DNA from: JAYTQG01 sp043746815
Lineage (GTDB): Bacteria; Actinomycetota; Thermoleophilia; Miltoncostaeales; Miltoncostaeaceae
Assembly (NCBI GenBank): GCA_043746815.1
Contig: JAYTQG010000123.1
Coordinates: 1 to 9,601 of the forward strand
Reading direction: 5' to 3'
DNA length: 9,601 nucleotides
Positions 1 to 6,709 of this stretch are shown here, one piece after another. Position 1 is the stretch's first letter; each line of letters begins with the position of its first letter. The position numbers and the translations under genes are program-made. Below the pieces are notes generated by a model. The model saw only the letters and a list, made by a program, of their open reading frames with translations. It ran no database searches and was not told where the DNA came from.

Positions 1-563
1 CCGGGAACGCCAACCTCAACGAAGCGGCGGACGAGGTTTCGCACGTGCGCATCGCCACCGTGGCCGGTGTCGGCGTCGGCGATGATGAACGGGCGGAAGT
101 CGACTTCAGGGGTCGAGGCAAGCTCCGCAGCGCTCATGCGGGCACGGGCGAAGCGCTGATTCTTGTCGGCGGTCAGGAGACCACGGACCAAGCCAGCGGC
201 CTCATCTGGAACCTGACTGAGCGGGTAGCTCGCAAGGTCTGGGCCCGGATCCTCAGTCGTTGAGCCCTTGGCGGACGTCGCCCAACCGCCCAAGTAGATC
301 GCCTCGATGCCGGCGCGCTTCATCTGCACGGCCTGGCCGGGTGAGTACGGCCCGAAGCTGGTTACCGACTTGCCCTCAGCGAAGAGTTCACGCAGCCGTG
401 CGTAAAAGGCGGCGGCGGCGTCGCGGGCAACGGTGTATTCGTTCGGTACCGTGCCCCGCTGCTCGACCACCTGCCGGGCGTTGTGCACGCGCGTGATGCG
501 CGAGAAACGATCGCTGCCCATCCACTGGCGCGTCGCTTCGATCTCTTCCTCGAAGGCTCCCAT
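1..563 (-). CDS. aceA: Isocitrate lyase, N-terminal part (gene runs off the left edge)
   Basis: The enzyme splits isocitrate into glyoxylate and succinate in the glyoxylate shunt, in the cytoplasm. The 187 residues present show family blocks in order: FGPYSPGQAVQMKRAGIEAI (70-89), the barrel strand YLGGWATSAKG (90-100), PDLASYPLSQVPDEAAGLVR (108-127) and the acidic metal-site loop IIADADTGHGG (160-170). The ADADTGHGG wording and the GGWATSAKG form look more like the ICL2/eukaryotic-type branch than the E. coli type (SGWQVAA, ADAEAGFGG); this is from memory of the families. The catalytic KKCGH motif should follow beyond the window, so activity cannot be confirmed here. The ATG at 563 is preceded by AGGGAGAG, a good ribosome site. 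A related member of the isocitrate lyase/PEP mutase superfamily is a less likely alternative. Confidence 0.9.
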   Translation of the reverse strand, partial: MGAFEEEIEATRQWMGSDRFSRITRVHNARQVVEQRGTVPNEYTVARDAAAAFYARLRELFAEGKSVTSFGPYSPGQAVQMKRAGIEAIYLGGWATSAKGSTTEDPGPDLASYPLSQVPDEAAGLVRGLLTADKNQRFARARMSAAELASTPEVDFRPFIIADADTGHGGDAHVRNLVRRFVEVGVP

Positions 564-670
564 GCTCTGCTCTCCCTGTCGTCTCTGGCGCAAAACGCGA
601 AGTGTAGGGACTCCGAGTTTTCCTGCCCGGCAGATTGTTCCACCTCGACGATCAGGGAGCTTCGGCCCAG
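564..670 (-). other. Intergenic gap upstream of isocitrate lyase
   Basis: This 107-base gap separates the ferritin-like gene stop from the isocitrate lyase start, so the lyase could have its own promoter here or be read through. It holds an 11-base palindrome, CTGCCCGGCAG at 623-633. A TACACT hexamer on the minus strand near 600-605 could be a -10 box, but no good -35 stands at the right distance. Nothing else was recognised. Confidence 0.3.
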
Positions 671-1357
671 CTAAGCGGGCAGCTCGCCCTTTTCGCGGAG
701 TCGCTCCGCCTCCATCCGTTCAGCCGCCCAGATCCGCGCGGATGCCTCCCGGGCGGCGGTGTCTGCCTCGGCGGCCCGTACGACGTCGCCATGCTCGCCG
801 TCCTTCCACTCGTCCAGGAGCGCACGCACGTACTTGGCGTGGTGCGACTCGTCGGCGATGATCTCGCCGATTTTTGCCGCGACGGAGGGGTCGACGGCTT
901 CAAAACTTCGACGGTGCGCCTCAAATGAGATCAGTGCCCGCTGCTCGACCGCCTGAAAGAGCACCAACACGGGAATGATGCGGTCAACTCCGACCTTCTC
1001 GCCGCGCTTGGGAAGGAGCTCTTCGATGTCATTCAACGTATCCACGATGAGTTTGCCGCCGATCGTGATGTGGTCCGGGTCCGTCGAAGGCTCGAATGGC
1101 TCGACACCCAGTTTGTGCATGATCTCGCCGAAGTAGGCGCCATGCTTTTCCTCGTCCGCCGCGTGGCGCGCGAATTTCGCGGCAAGGTCGGGATCGTCGA
1201 TCACGTCCTCGAGGACGCGCAACTCCTCGGCCCCTTGAAGCTCCGCGCAGCGAAAGGCGTTCAACATGGCAACGCGCTTTGTGAACGAGAGCTCTCCCAG
1301 GAACTCTGCGTACTCTTCGGGCGTCTGAAGGACGTGGGCTGCGTCGGTTGGGTCCAT
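671..1357 (-). CDS. Ferritin-like di-iron domain protein, 228 aa
   Basis: The predicted protein is a mostly helical, soluble four-helix-bundle protein of the ferritin-like superfamily. Two ExxH metal motifs are visible, E69-E-K-H72 in DEEKHG and E170-S-H-H173 in DESHHA. Each is preceded by a helix with candidate ligand glutamates (E39/E44/E45 in RCAELQGAEE, and E146 in LISFEAH). This E, ExxH, E, ExxH order is the usual pattern for a di-iron carboxylate site in rubrerythrin and ferritin-like oxygenases or oxidases. A highly charged Ala/Glu/Arg tail (about 185-228) looks like an extra helix outside the bundle. The ATG at 1357 is chosen because AGGAGA lies 4 bases upstream and the family-like sequence starts there; an open frame runs further upstream but overlaps the TetR remnant. 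The substrate is unknown; storage, peroxide reduction and hydroxylation are all possible. Confidence 0.8.
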   Translation of the reverse strand: MDPTDAAHVLQTPEEYAEFLGELSFTKRVAMLNAFRCAELQGAEELRVLEDVIDDPDLAAKFARHAADEEKHGAYFGEIMHKLGVEPFEPSTDPDHITIGGKLIVDTLNDIEELLPKRGEKVGVDRIIPVLVLFQAVEQRALISFEAHRRSFEAVDPSVAAKIGEIIADESHHAKYVRALLDEWKDGEHGDVVRAAEADTAAREASARIWAAERMEAERLREKGELPA

Positions 1358-1361
1358 CGGA

Positions 1362-1367
1362 TCTCCT
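1362..1367 (-). promoter_or_regulatory. Ribosome binding site of the ferritin-like gene
   Basis: AGGAGA on the minus strand lies 4 bases before the ATG at 1357. It decides the start, because the same frame stays open to about 1558 without another convincing site. Confidence 0.65.
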
Positions 1368-1398
1368 GGTCTGCGGGGCGTGTTTCGCGCGGCGAAGC

Positions 1399-1673
1399 CT
1401 ACGCGGCGAACGCCGGGAAGACCGCCGCAACCACACGCCGGCGAGTGCTGGCTCGAGCGGCTGGCCACTGAGAAAAAGGCGGTAGTAGACCGGGCCGAAG
1501 AGCAGCTCGTGGAGCAGTTCCGGGTCGGCATCAGGGCGAAGTTCGCCGCGGGCGACACCTCGCTCGACGAGCGCCCGCATTTCCGCTTGACGTCTCGCGA
1601 CGACGCGCTCGCGGAAGGCCGTCGCCAGGATGGCCCCGCGAACTTCCGCCGGGTGGTCGACGCCCCTCAGCCG
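1399..1673 (-). pseudogene. TetR-family regulator remnant: C-terminal domain only, frameshifted
   Basis: On the minus strand the frame gives FRERVVARRQAEMRALVERG, then VARGELRPDADPEL and LLFGPVYYRLFLSGQPLEPA. This is the typical ligand-binding C-terminal domain of TetR regulators of the GPxYYRLL type. At about 1443-1446 the frame loses the family pattern and runs on into the neighbouring gene. A shift of one base restores a typical ending, RRRVVAAVFPAFAA then TAG at 1399-1401. Upstream the frame meets a TAG at 1674-1676, and only about 70 bases separate it from the membrane protein gene, so the roughly 110-residue N-terminal half with the helix-turn-helix is missing. The frameshift alone could be a sequencing error, but the missing DNA-binding half cannot. 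A short product from the ATG at 1580 is possible but would not bind DNA. It may once have controlled the ferritin-like gene 41 bases downstream; that is a guess. Confidence 0.75.
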
Positions 1674-1746
1674 CTACCGAGGTGACACCGAAGCCGCATC
1701 GTCGGAGTACTCGCAGCACCACGCAGCCGTGGTCCGTCGTTTTGAA

Positions 1747-2361
1747 CTATGTGTGGGCGGCAAAGACGCCAATGGTGAGCCCGCAAAGCCAGAGGGCGAG
1801 CGCCAGGGTCCCGATGATGCGTGGCGCCCGGCGTTTCCCGGCAAGCGCAATCCCAGCGGGTGCGAGCGGAACGAAGAGGAGACTGAGAAGGGAGAGACCA
1901 AGCGCAGCCGCGCGGTGCCCGTCGCCATTGGCCTGGCGACTAAGCATCAGATAAGCGGCAACGGACAACACCGTCAGGACAACTGCCACGAAAATCAGCC
2001 ACGCTCCGATGACGAAATGATTGTCGGTTTTGCCAAAGGTGTCGTCGGCCTTCAGGCCGATCAGAAGGAATGACAACAGGGTCGCAGCGGCCACGCCGAT
2101 GCATGCGGCAATGGTCTTCCACCCTGCCCGACGACCAAGGGCGAAAGACGCCGCACCAACGAGGATGAAGACCGTGCCGCAGATCGCCAGGAACTGATCG
2201 CCGAAGTACAACCGACCCACCCGACTGCCGTTTTGGTAGGCCTCGCTCATGATCTGGTCGCGCGAAAGGATCAAGAGAATTCCGGCCAGAATTGTCAGTA
2301 CCGCGCCGGGATGGACCGGTAAGCGCGAGCGAAGTGGGCGTTCTGGGTCCGTTGTTGCCAC
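1747..2361 (-). CDS. Six-helix membrane protein of unknown function, 204 aa
   Basis: I do not recognise a family. Six hydrophobic stretches are visible at about residues 18-33, 57-76, 83-103, 116-140, 151-174 and 182-202, so an integral inner-membrane protein is likely. The N-terminus is short and Arg-rich (RPLRSRLPVH). The loop between helices 1 and 2 is polar (SRDQIMSEAYQNGSRVGR), and that between helices 3 and 4 is charged (LKADDTFGKTDNH). The last two helices flank a basic GKRRAPR turn, suggesting a cytoplasmic loop. The GTG at 2361 is chosen, with AAAGGA upstream; an ATG at 2371 is in another frame. It is separated by 100 bases from bioD, so it may be read from its own promoter or through from the biotin operon. 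Nothing ties it to biotin. Confidence 0.72.
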   Translation of the reverse strand: MATTDPERPLRSRLPVHPGAVLTILAGILLILSRDQIMSEAYQNGSRVGRLYFGDQFLAICGTVFILVGAASFALGRRAGWKTIAACIGVAAATLLSFLLIGLKADDTFGKTDNHFVIGAWLIFVAVVLTVLSVAAYLMLSRQANGDGHRAAALGLSLLSLLFVPLAPAGIALAGKRRAPRIIGTLALALWLCGLTIGVFAAHT

Positions 2362-2423
2362 TGGGAACCATCCTTTAGACCGGCCGTCCGGGGGGCGCAG
2401 CGATTTTGATGAGATGAAGTGCG

Positions 2424-2452
2424 AGTCTCGTTGGGGCAGGCCGCCGGGTCAA
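2424..2452 (-). promoter_or_regulatory. Candidate promoter for the membrane protein gene
   Basis: On the minus strand TTGACC (2447-2452) is followed after 17 bases by GAGACT (2424-2429). The -35 box matches the sigma-70 consensus in five of six bases and the -10 in three of six. It lies just after the bioD stop and would give a leader of about 55 bases before the GTG at 2361. Weak evidence, from sequence match only. Confidence 0.25.
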
Positions 2453-2461
2453 GCGGCTGCG

Positions 2462-3226
2462 TCAGCGCACGGAAGCGGCGAGCAACGCCTCGATACGCCG
2501 ACGAAAACGCTCCCGGGAGAATGTCCCGCCGAGGAGCGGGTCGATGCTCGCAGCGCCCGTTTCAATGAGACGCCCGGGCAGCCCCGCGTCGGTATCGATA
2601 TCGGCGTCGAAGGGCAGAACACCCAAGATCGGAACGGGCGAGATCCGGGTGAGGACGCCGGGGTTTGTGAGTTCGTCGAGGCCAGGGTCGTCAGGGAAGG
2701 CACTGATGATGATTCCAAGCGTGGAGAGGCCTCGACGCTCGATCGCTTCCAGCGTGAGCAGTGTGTGGTTCAACGTCCCAAGGCCGGGCCGGGCGACGAC
2801 GATCACCGGGAGGCCCAGCCTCCGGGCAAGGTCGATCATCGTGACACCGTCTGAGAATGGAACCATCACGCCCCCAGCTCCCTCCACCAGGACCAGGTCG
2901 TAGCGCGAGGTGAGGTCGTCGTATCGCGACTGCACGAGCGCGGGGTCAAGACGAACGCCCGCTCGAGCGGCGGCAACGGCTGGAGCGAGGGGGTCGGGCA
3001 GGAGGTACGGGCAGATCCTGTCCAGTGGTTCATTCGTCCCGAGCACCTGCTGCACGAACGTCGCGTCCGGAACGATCGAACCGTCGGCTCCCGTCTGAGC
3101 GGGCTTCAGCGCTACCACGGAGCGCCCCTGCGACCGGGCCGCGAGTCCAAGCGCGGCCGTAACCGCCGTTTTCCCAACGCCGGTGTCAGTGCCCGTGATG
3201 AAGATGCCGGTCAGGTGATCTAACAC
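2462..3226 (-). CDS. bioD: Dethiobiotin synthetase BioD
   Basis: BioD uses ATP and CO2 to close the ureido ring of 7,8-diaminopelargonate, giving dethiobiotin, the third ring-forming step. The 254-residue protein has the P-loop GTDTGVGKT (12-20), the substrate-lysine motif KPAQTG (41-46) and the EGAGGVMVPF block (115-124), all in family order; the length is slightly above the usual 220-240. The GTG at 3226 is chosen because the fold begins there (LTGIFITGTDTG) and AAGGAG sits 9 bases upstream. The frame is open for 58 more codons upstream, but these lie in antisense-like bioF sequence. It overlaps the end of bioF by 7 bases and is the last gene of the biotin run. It acts in the cytoplasm as a dimer in known members. 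Confidence 0.95.
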   Translation of the reverse strand: MLDHLTGIFITGTDTGVGKTAVTAALGLAARSQGRSVVALKPAQTGADGSIVPDATFVQQVLGTNEPLDRICPYLLPDPLAPAVAAARAGVRLDPALVQSRYDDLTSRYDLVLVEGAGGVMVPFSDGVTMIDLARRLGLPVIVVARPGLGTLNHTLLTLEAIERRGLSTLGIIISAFPDDPGLDELTNPGVLTRISPVPILGVLPFDADIDTDAGLPGRLIETGAASIDPLLGGTFSRERFRRRIEALLAASVR

Positions 3227-4389
3227 GGGACCAGACTCCTTGCCTTCGCGAGGGCCTCCAAGGCCCAGTCCAGGTGGCGTTCTTCGTGGGTGGCCATCAC
3301 CGTAAGGCGCAGACGCGCCCGCCCTACGGGCACGGACGGCGGACGTATGGCGGGCGCCCATACGCGGTCGCGTCGGAGGGAAGCCGCGACGTCCAAGCAA
3401 GGCCGGGCGTCGCCAATGACAACGCCGATAACGGCGGAATCGGTTGGCAGCACTTCGTAGCCGAGGTCCTTCGCCCCGGCAACCAGGCGAGTGACGTTCG
3501 ACTGGAGGCGCACCCGACGTTCTGGCTGGTCGCGGATGACGTCCAGGGCGACCAGCGCCGCGCCAGCAGAGGCCGGTGCGAGCGCGGTGGTGAAGACGAA
3601 CCCGCGCGCACGGGTGCGAAGGAAGTCGCAGAGATCCTGACTTCCGGCGACGAAACCACCCTGGGCGCCGACGGCTTTGGAGAGGGTCCCCATCACAATG
3701 CCGACCCTGCCCTGCAGCCCGAAGTGCTCGACGGCCCCTGCACCATTGGGCCCAAGCACCCCAGTGGCATGGGCTTCATCGACCATCAACATGCAGTCGT
3801 GCCGCTCGGCGATATCGGCGATGTCCGGGAGCGGCGCGAGGTCGCCGTCCATTGAAAACACGGTATCGGTGACGATCAAACGCCGCCGCGCCGGTCCGCT
3901 CGCACGGATCGCTTCCTCCAAGGACTGAGGATCGCAGTGGCGATAGCGCACCACGCGGACGCGGGCGAGGCGAAGCCCGTCGATGATGCTCGCGTGGTTG
4001 AGGTCATCCGAGAAGGCGACATCCTCGGGTCCAACGACGGCGGGAATCGTGCCAACGTTTGCCTGAAACCCGGTCGGGAAGACCAAGGCGTCTTCGGAGT
4101 GTTTGAGGGCCGCGATGCGTTCCTCAAGGACACGATGGAGATCCAGGCTGCCGGTAACCAACCGGGACGCGCCGGCTCCGGTGCCGTAGCGCTCAAGCGC
4201 GGCGCGCGCACCCGCGACCACCATCGGATCGTTGGCGAGTCCAAGGTAGTTGTTCGAGGCCAAGAGCAGATGCGGGACGCCCTCGATGTCGACCTCGGCA
4301 TCAGGGGCCCCTTGGCAGTACGTCAGGACCCGCAGGAGGTCCGCATCGCGCAGCTCGCCAAGGGCACCTGGAAGCCACTCGAAACTCAT
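3220..4389 (-). CDS. bioF: 8-amino-7-oxononanoate synthase BioF
   Basis: BioF is a PLP enzyme that condenses pimeloyl-ACP or pimeloyl-CoA with alanine, releasing CO2, to make 8-amino-7-oxononanoate. The 389 residues fit the family length. Visible motifs are SNNYLGLA (45-52), GTGAGASRLVTG (69-80), the PLP-stacking histidine in LNHASIIDG (H132), DEAHATGVLG (204-213) and the Schiff-base lysine K238 in GTLSKAVG (234-241). The ATG at 4389 is preferred over a GTG at 4395 because it forms an ATGA 4-base overlap with the bioA stop and has GAGG about 7 bases upstream. Other alpha-oxoamine synthases (KBL, ALAS, SPT) share these motifs, but the position between bioA and bioD settles the call. Confidence 0.95.
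   Translation of the reverse strand: MSFEWLPGALGELRDADLLRVLTYCQGAPDAEVDIEGVPHLLLASNNYLGLANDPMVVAGARAALERYGTGAGASRLVTGSLDLHRVLEERIAALKHSEDALVFPTGFQANVGTIPAVVGPEDVAFSDDLNHASIIDGLRLARVRVVRYRHCDPQSLEEAIRASGPARRRLIVTDTVFSMDGDLAPLPDIADIAERHDCMLMVDEAHATGVLGPNGAGAVEHFGLQGRVGIVMGTLSKAVGAQGGFVAGSQDLCDFLRTRARGFVFTTALAPASAGAALVALDVIRDQPERRVRLQSNVTRLVAGAKDLGYEVLPTDSAVIGVVIGDARPCLDVAASLRRDRVWAPAIRPPSVPVGRARLRLTVMATHEERHLDWALEALAKARSLVPC
3236..3241 (-). promoter_or_regulatory. Ribosome binding site of bioD inside bioF
   Basis: AAGGAG on the minus strand lies within the last codons of bioF, 9 bases before the bioD GTG. It fixes the bioD start and gives bioD its own ribosome entry in addition to coupling through the 7-base overlap. 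Confidence 0.7.
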
Positions 4390-5693
4390 GCGCACGCCTC
4401 AGCGGCCGCCGCCATGCCGGAGCAAATCCGCTCGAGGTCATCGTCGCCGGTCACGTACGGTGGCATTGCGTAGATGAGATCACGGAAGGGGCGGATCCAA
4501 ACGCCCTGGCGAGCGGCCGCCTGGGTCGCCGCCCTGACGTCAACACCGCGGGTCATCTGAACGACGCCGATCGCCCCGAGCACGCGCACATCACTGACCC
4601 CGGGCTGTTCGGCAATCGAAGCGAGTCCCACGGTCAACCGCGACTCGATTCGACGGACCTCAGACTGCCAGTTCTGCTTCAACAGCAGATCAATGGAGGC
4701 GTTGGAGACGGCGCAGGCCAGCGGGTTGCCCATGAACGTCGGACCGTGGGCGAGAACGGACATGGTGCCCTCCGAGATCGTGCCAGCCACCTCGCGTGTG
4801 CAGAGCGTCGCGCCCAAGGAGAGGTACCCGCCGGTCAACGCCTTCCCGACACACATGATGTCGGGGCTGACACCGGCAGCGTCAGCCGCGAAGAGGGTCC
4901 CCGAACGGCCAAAACCGGTCGCGATCTCGTCGAAGATCAAGAGCACGCCGTGACGATCGGCAATGCCGCGGAGTACGGCGACGTAGGCAGGGCTGTGGAA
5001 CTGCATCCCGCCCGCGCCCTGGACGACCGGCTCGACGATGATCGCCGCAACCGCATCTGCGTGGGCGGCGAGAACGGCCTCGAAGCCGGTCAGGTACTCC
5101 TCGCTCACGGGCGCGTCGAATCCGGCAGGCGGCTGGTCAGCGAAGACCTGCGGGGGAAGTACCCCCGGCCAGGCGGCGTGCATCCCACCAACGGGGTCGC
5201 AGATGCTCATCGGATGAAGCGTGTCGCCGTAGTAGCCACCCCGCCAGGTCATGAGGCGACGTTTCTCTGGCCGTCCAAGTGCCCGCCAGTACTGGAGCGC
5301 CATCTTGATGGCGACCTCCACCGCGATCGACCCCGAGTCGGCGAGGAACACATGCTGAAGGGGTTCCGGCGTGATCTGGACGAGACGTTCGACCAGGCGG
5401 ACCGCGGGCTCGTGGGTCAGACCGCCGAACATGACGTGACTCATACGCCCGACCTGGTCGATGATCGCTTGATCCAGCACCGGATTCCGGTATCCGTGTA
5501 TGACCGCCCACCAGGACGACATCGCATCGATCAGTTCGTCGTGACCTTGATGCGGACGGGCGAGGCGCAGTCGCACTCCAGCGGCGGACTCCACGACCAG
5601 TGGCGACACCGTCGCTGGCATCGCGGCATATGGATGCCAGACATGCTCGCGATCACTGGCGACGAGCGCATCGACGCCAACCAGGACGCTCAC
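4386..5693 (-). CDS. bioA: Adenosylmethionine-8-amino-7-oxononanoate aminotransferase BioA
   Basis: BioA is a class III PLP aminotransferase converting 8-amino-7-oxononanoate to 7,8-diaminopelargonate, normally with S-adenosylmethionine as amino donor. The 435 residues carry WHPYAAM (19-25), MSSWWAVIHGY (58-68), the cofactor phosphate loop DSGSIAVEVAIKMALQYW (119-136), GGYYGDT (152-158), DEIATGFGRSG (255-265), the Schiff-base lysine K284 in VGKALTGG (282-289), HGPTFMGNPLAC (316-327) and GVWIRPF (397-403), whose arginine matches the substrate-carboxylate arginine of E. coli BioA. HPYA, SSWW and WIRPF favour the SAM-using BioA over the lysine-using BioK or other class III enzymes. The GTG start at 5693 overlaps the bioB stop by four bases (GTGA), suggesting coupled translation; the upstream ribosome site is weak. 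Confidence 0.95.
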   Translation of the reverse strand: MSVLVGVDALVASDREHVWHPYAAMPATVSPLVVESAAGVRLRLARPHQGHDELIDAMSSWWAVIHGYRNPVLDQAIIDQVGRMSHVMFGGLTHEPAVRLVERLVQITPEPLQHVFLADSGSIAVEVAIKMALQYWRALGRPEKRRLMTWRGGYYGDTLHPMSICDPVGGMHAAWPGVLPPQVFADQPPAGFDAPVSEEYLTGFEAVLAAHADAVAAIIVEPVVQGAGGMQFHSPAYVAVLRGIADRHGVLLIFDEIATGFGRSGTLFAADAAGVSPDIMCVGKALTGGYLSLGATLCTREVAGTISEGTMSVLAHGPTFMGNPLACAVSNASIDLLLKQNWQSEVRRIESRLTVGLASIAEQPGVSDVRVLGAIGVVQMTRGVDVRAATQAAARQGVWIRPFRDLIYAMPPYVTGDDDLERICSGMAAAAEACA

Positions 5694-6679
5694 CGCTTGA
5701 TGGACATCCCGAGGTCCTCAACGAGCTTGATGTCCTCGGAGGCGGGGCGGCCCGCTGTGGTGAGGTAGTTGCCAACGATCATCCCGTTGATCCCACCGAC
5801 AAGCCCCAGGGCTTGGAGGTCGCGCAGGACCAGCTCGCGTCCACCGGCGTAGCGGACGATGATCTCGGGGAAAATCAGACGAAAGATCGCGATCGACCGC
5901 AGCGCATCGGATGCGGCGAGTGGCTTTCGTCCGCCGAGCGGCGTTCCGGGGCGTGGGTTCAGGAAATTCAGGGGAATCTCGCTGGGCCCCAGCGTCTTCA
6001 ACTCGAAGGCCAACTCCAGGCGCTGTTCCCAGGTCTCGCCCATCCCGAGGATGCCGCCGCTGCAGAGCTTCATCCCGACATCGGTAACCAGCTGGCAGGT
6101 CTCGTAGCGCTCGTCGTAGGTGTGCGTCGTGACGATCTCGCCAAAGTAGCTGCGCGAGGCTTCGAGGTTGTGGTTGTAGCGATGGACACCAGCATCGCGG
6201 AGCGCCTCGGCCTGCGGGCGCGTCAAGAGACCAAGAGAGACGTCGACGTCGAGGGTGGTCTCGCGTTTGATTCCCTCGATAGCGGTCAACACCTGGTTCA
6301 TCAGGCGCTCATCGGGGCCCTTGACTGCGACCACGATGCAGAAGTGATCGGCGCCAGATGCCTCAGTTGCCCGGGCCGCGGCGAGGACATCCTCAAGTGG
6401 CAGGAATGGGTGGCGCTGTGCAGGTGCGTCGAAGTGCATGGACTGCGAGCAGAAGGCGCAGTCCTCCGGGCAGCCGCCCGTCTTTGCACTTATCAGCGAC
6501 TCCAGCTCGATCTCCTCCCCCGCCCAGCGGCGGCGAACCTCGTGTGCCAGGTTCAACAGCGCAGGCAGTTCCGTTGACGGCAGATCCACCAGCTGGCGGG
6601 CCTCTTCCATCGTGATCGGAGAGTTTTCCGCGAGGACGCGGTCGGCCAGGGTGTCGAGGATGCGTTCGGTAGTCGTCAC
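5690..6679 (-). CDS. bioB: Biotin synthase BioB (radical SAM)
   Basis: BioB inserts sulfur into dethiobiotin in the last step of biotin synthesis. The 329 residues contain the radical-SAM cluster motif C70-PED-C74-AF-C77 in KTGGCPEDCAFCSQS, YNHNLEAS (168-175), CSGGILGMGE (206-215), NFLNPRPGTPL (238-248) and RYAGGRE (276-282). For the auxiliary [2Fe-2S] cluster that donates sulfur in E. coli, counterparts of C97 (C114), C188 (C206) and R260 (R276) are present. The segment matching C128 reads TLDVDVSLGLL and has no cysteine; by alignment on the LG pair the position is D146. The GTG at 6679 is the start; its ribosome site (AGGG about 10 bases upstream) is weak. It follows the VOC gene by 30 bases and overlaps bioA by 4. 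Confidence 0.95.
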   Translation of the reverse strand: MTTTERILDTLADRVLAENSPITMEEARQLVDLPSTELPALLNLAHEVRRRWAGEEIELESLISAKTGGCPEDCAFCSQSMHFDAPAQRHPFLPLEDVLAAARATEASGADHFCIVVAVKGPDERLMNQVLTAIEGIKRETTLDVDVSLGLLTRPQAEALRDAGVHRYNHNLEASRSYFGEIVTTHTYDERYETCQLVTDVGMKLCSGGILGMGETWEQRLELAFELKTLGPSEIPLNFLNPRPGTPLGGRKPLAASDALRSIAIFRLIFPEIIVRYAGGRELVLRDLQALGLVGGINGMIVGNYLTTAGRPASEDIKLVEDLGMSIKR

Positions 6680-6709
6680 GTCGGCGACCCTACCATTCGG
6701 GCAGTCGAA

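Noticed and set aside
1070..1471. Plus-strand open frame of 133 codons opposite the ferritin-like gene
   Set aside because: It spans antisense to the ferritin-like gene and the TetR remnant and has no domain signal.
1358..1558. Possible N-terminal extension of the ferritin-like protein by 67 residues
   Set aside because: The added residues are TetR-remnant sequence read in the wrong frame, and the ATG at 1357 has a good ribosome site.
2381..2394. CCGG...CCGG palindrome upstream of the membrane protein gene as an operator
   Set aside because: Four-base GC arms are expected by chance in DNA this rich in GC.
2396..2461. CGCAGC at 2396-2401 and GCTGCG at 2456-2461 as a bioD terminator stem
   Set aside because: Six-base arms about 55 bases apart with no T run are not a convincing terminator.
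3227..3400. 58-residue N-terminal extension of BioD
   Set aside because: It overlaps bioF coding sequence, is Arg/Pro/Gly-rich without structure, and the GTG at 3226 has a strong ribosome site.
4746..5768. Long plus-strand open frame (340 codons) opposite bioA
   Set aside because: It is antisense to bioA, which has all its motifs, and its translation has no family character; long antisense frames are common in high-GC genes.
5600..6577. Long plus-strand open frame (325 codons) opposite bioB
   Set aside because: It is a mirror of bioB codons with no recognisable domain; bioB is certain.
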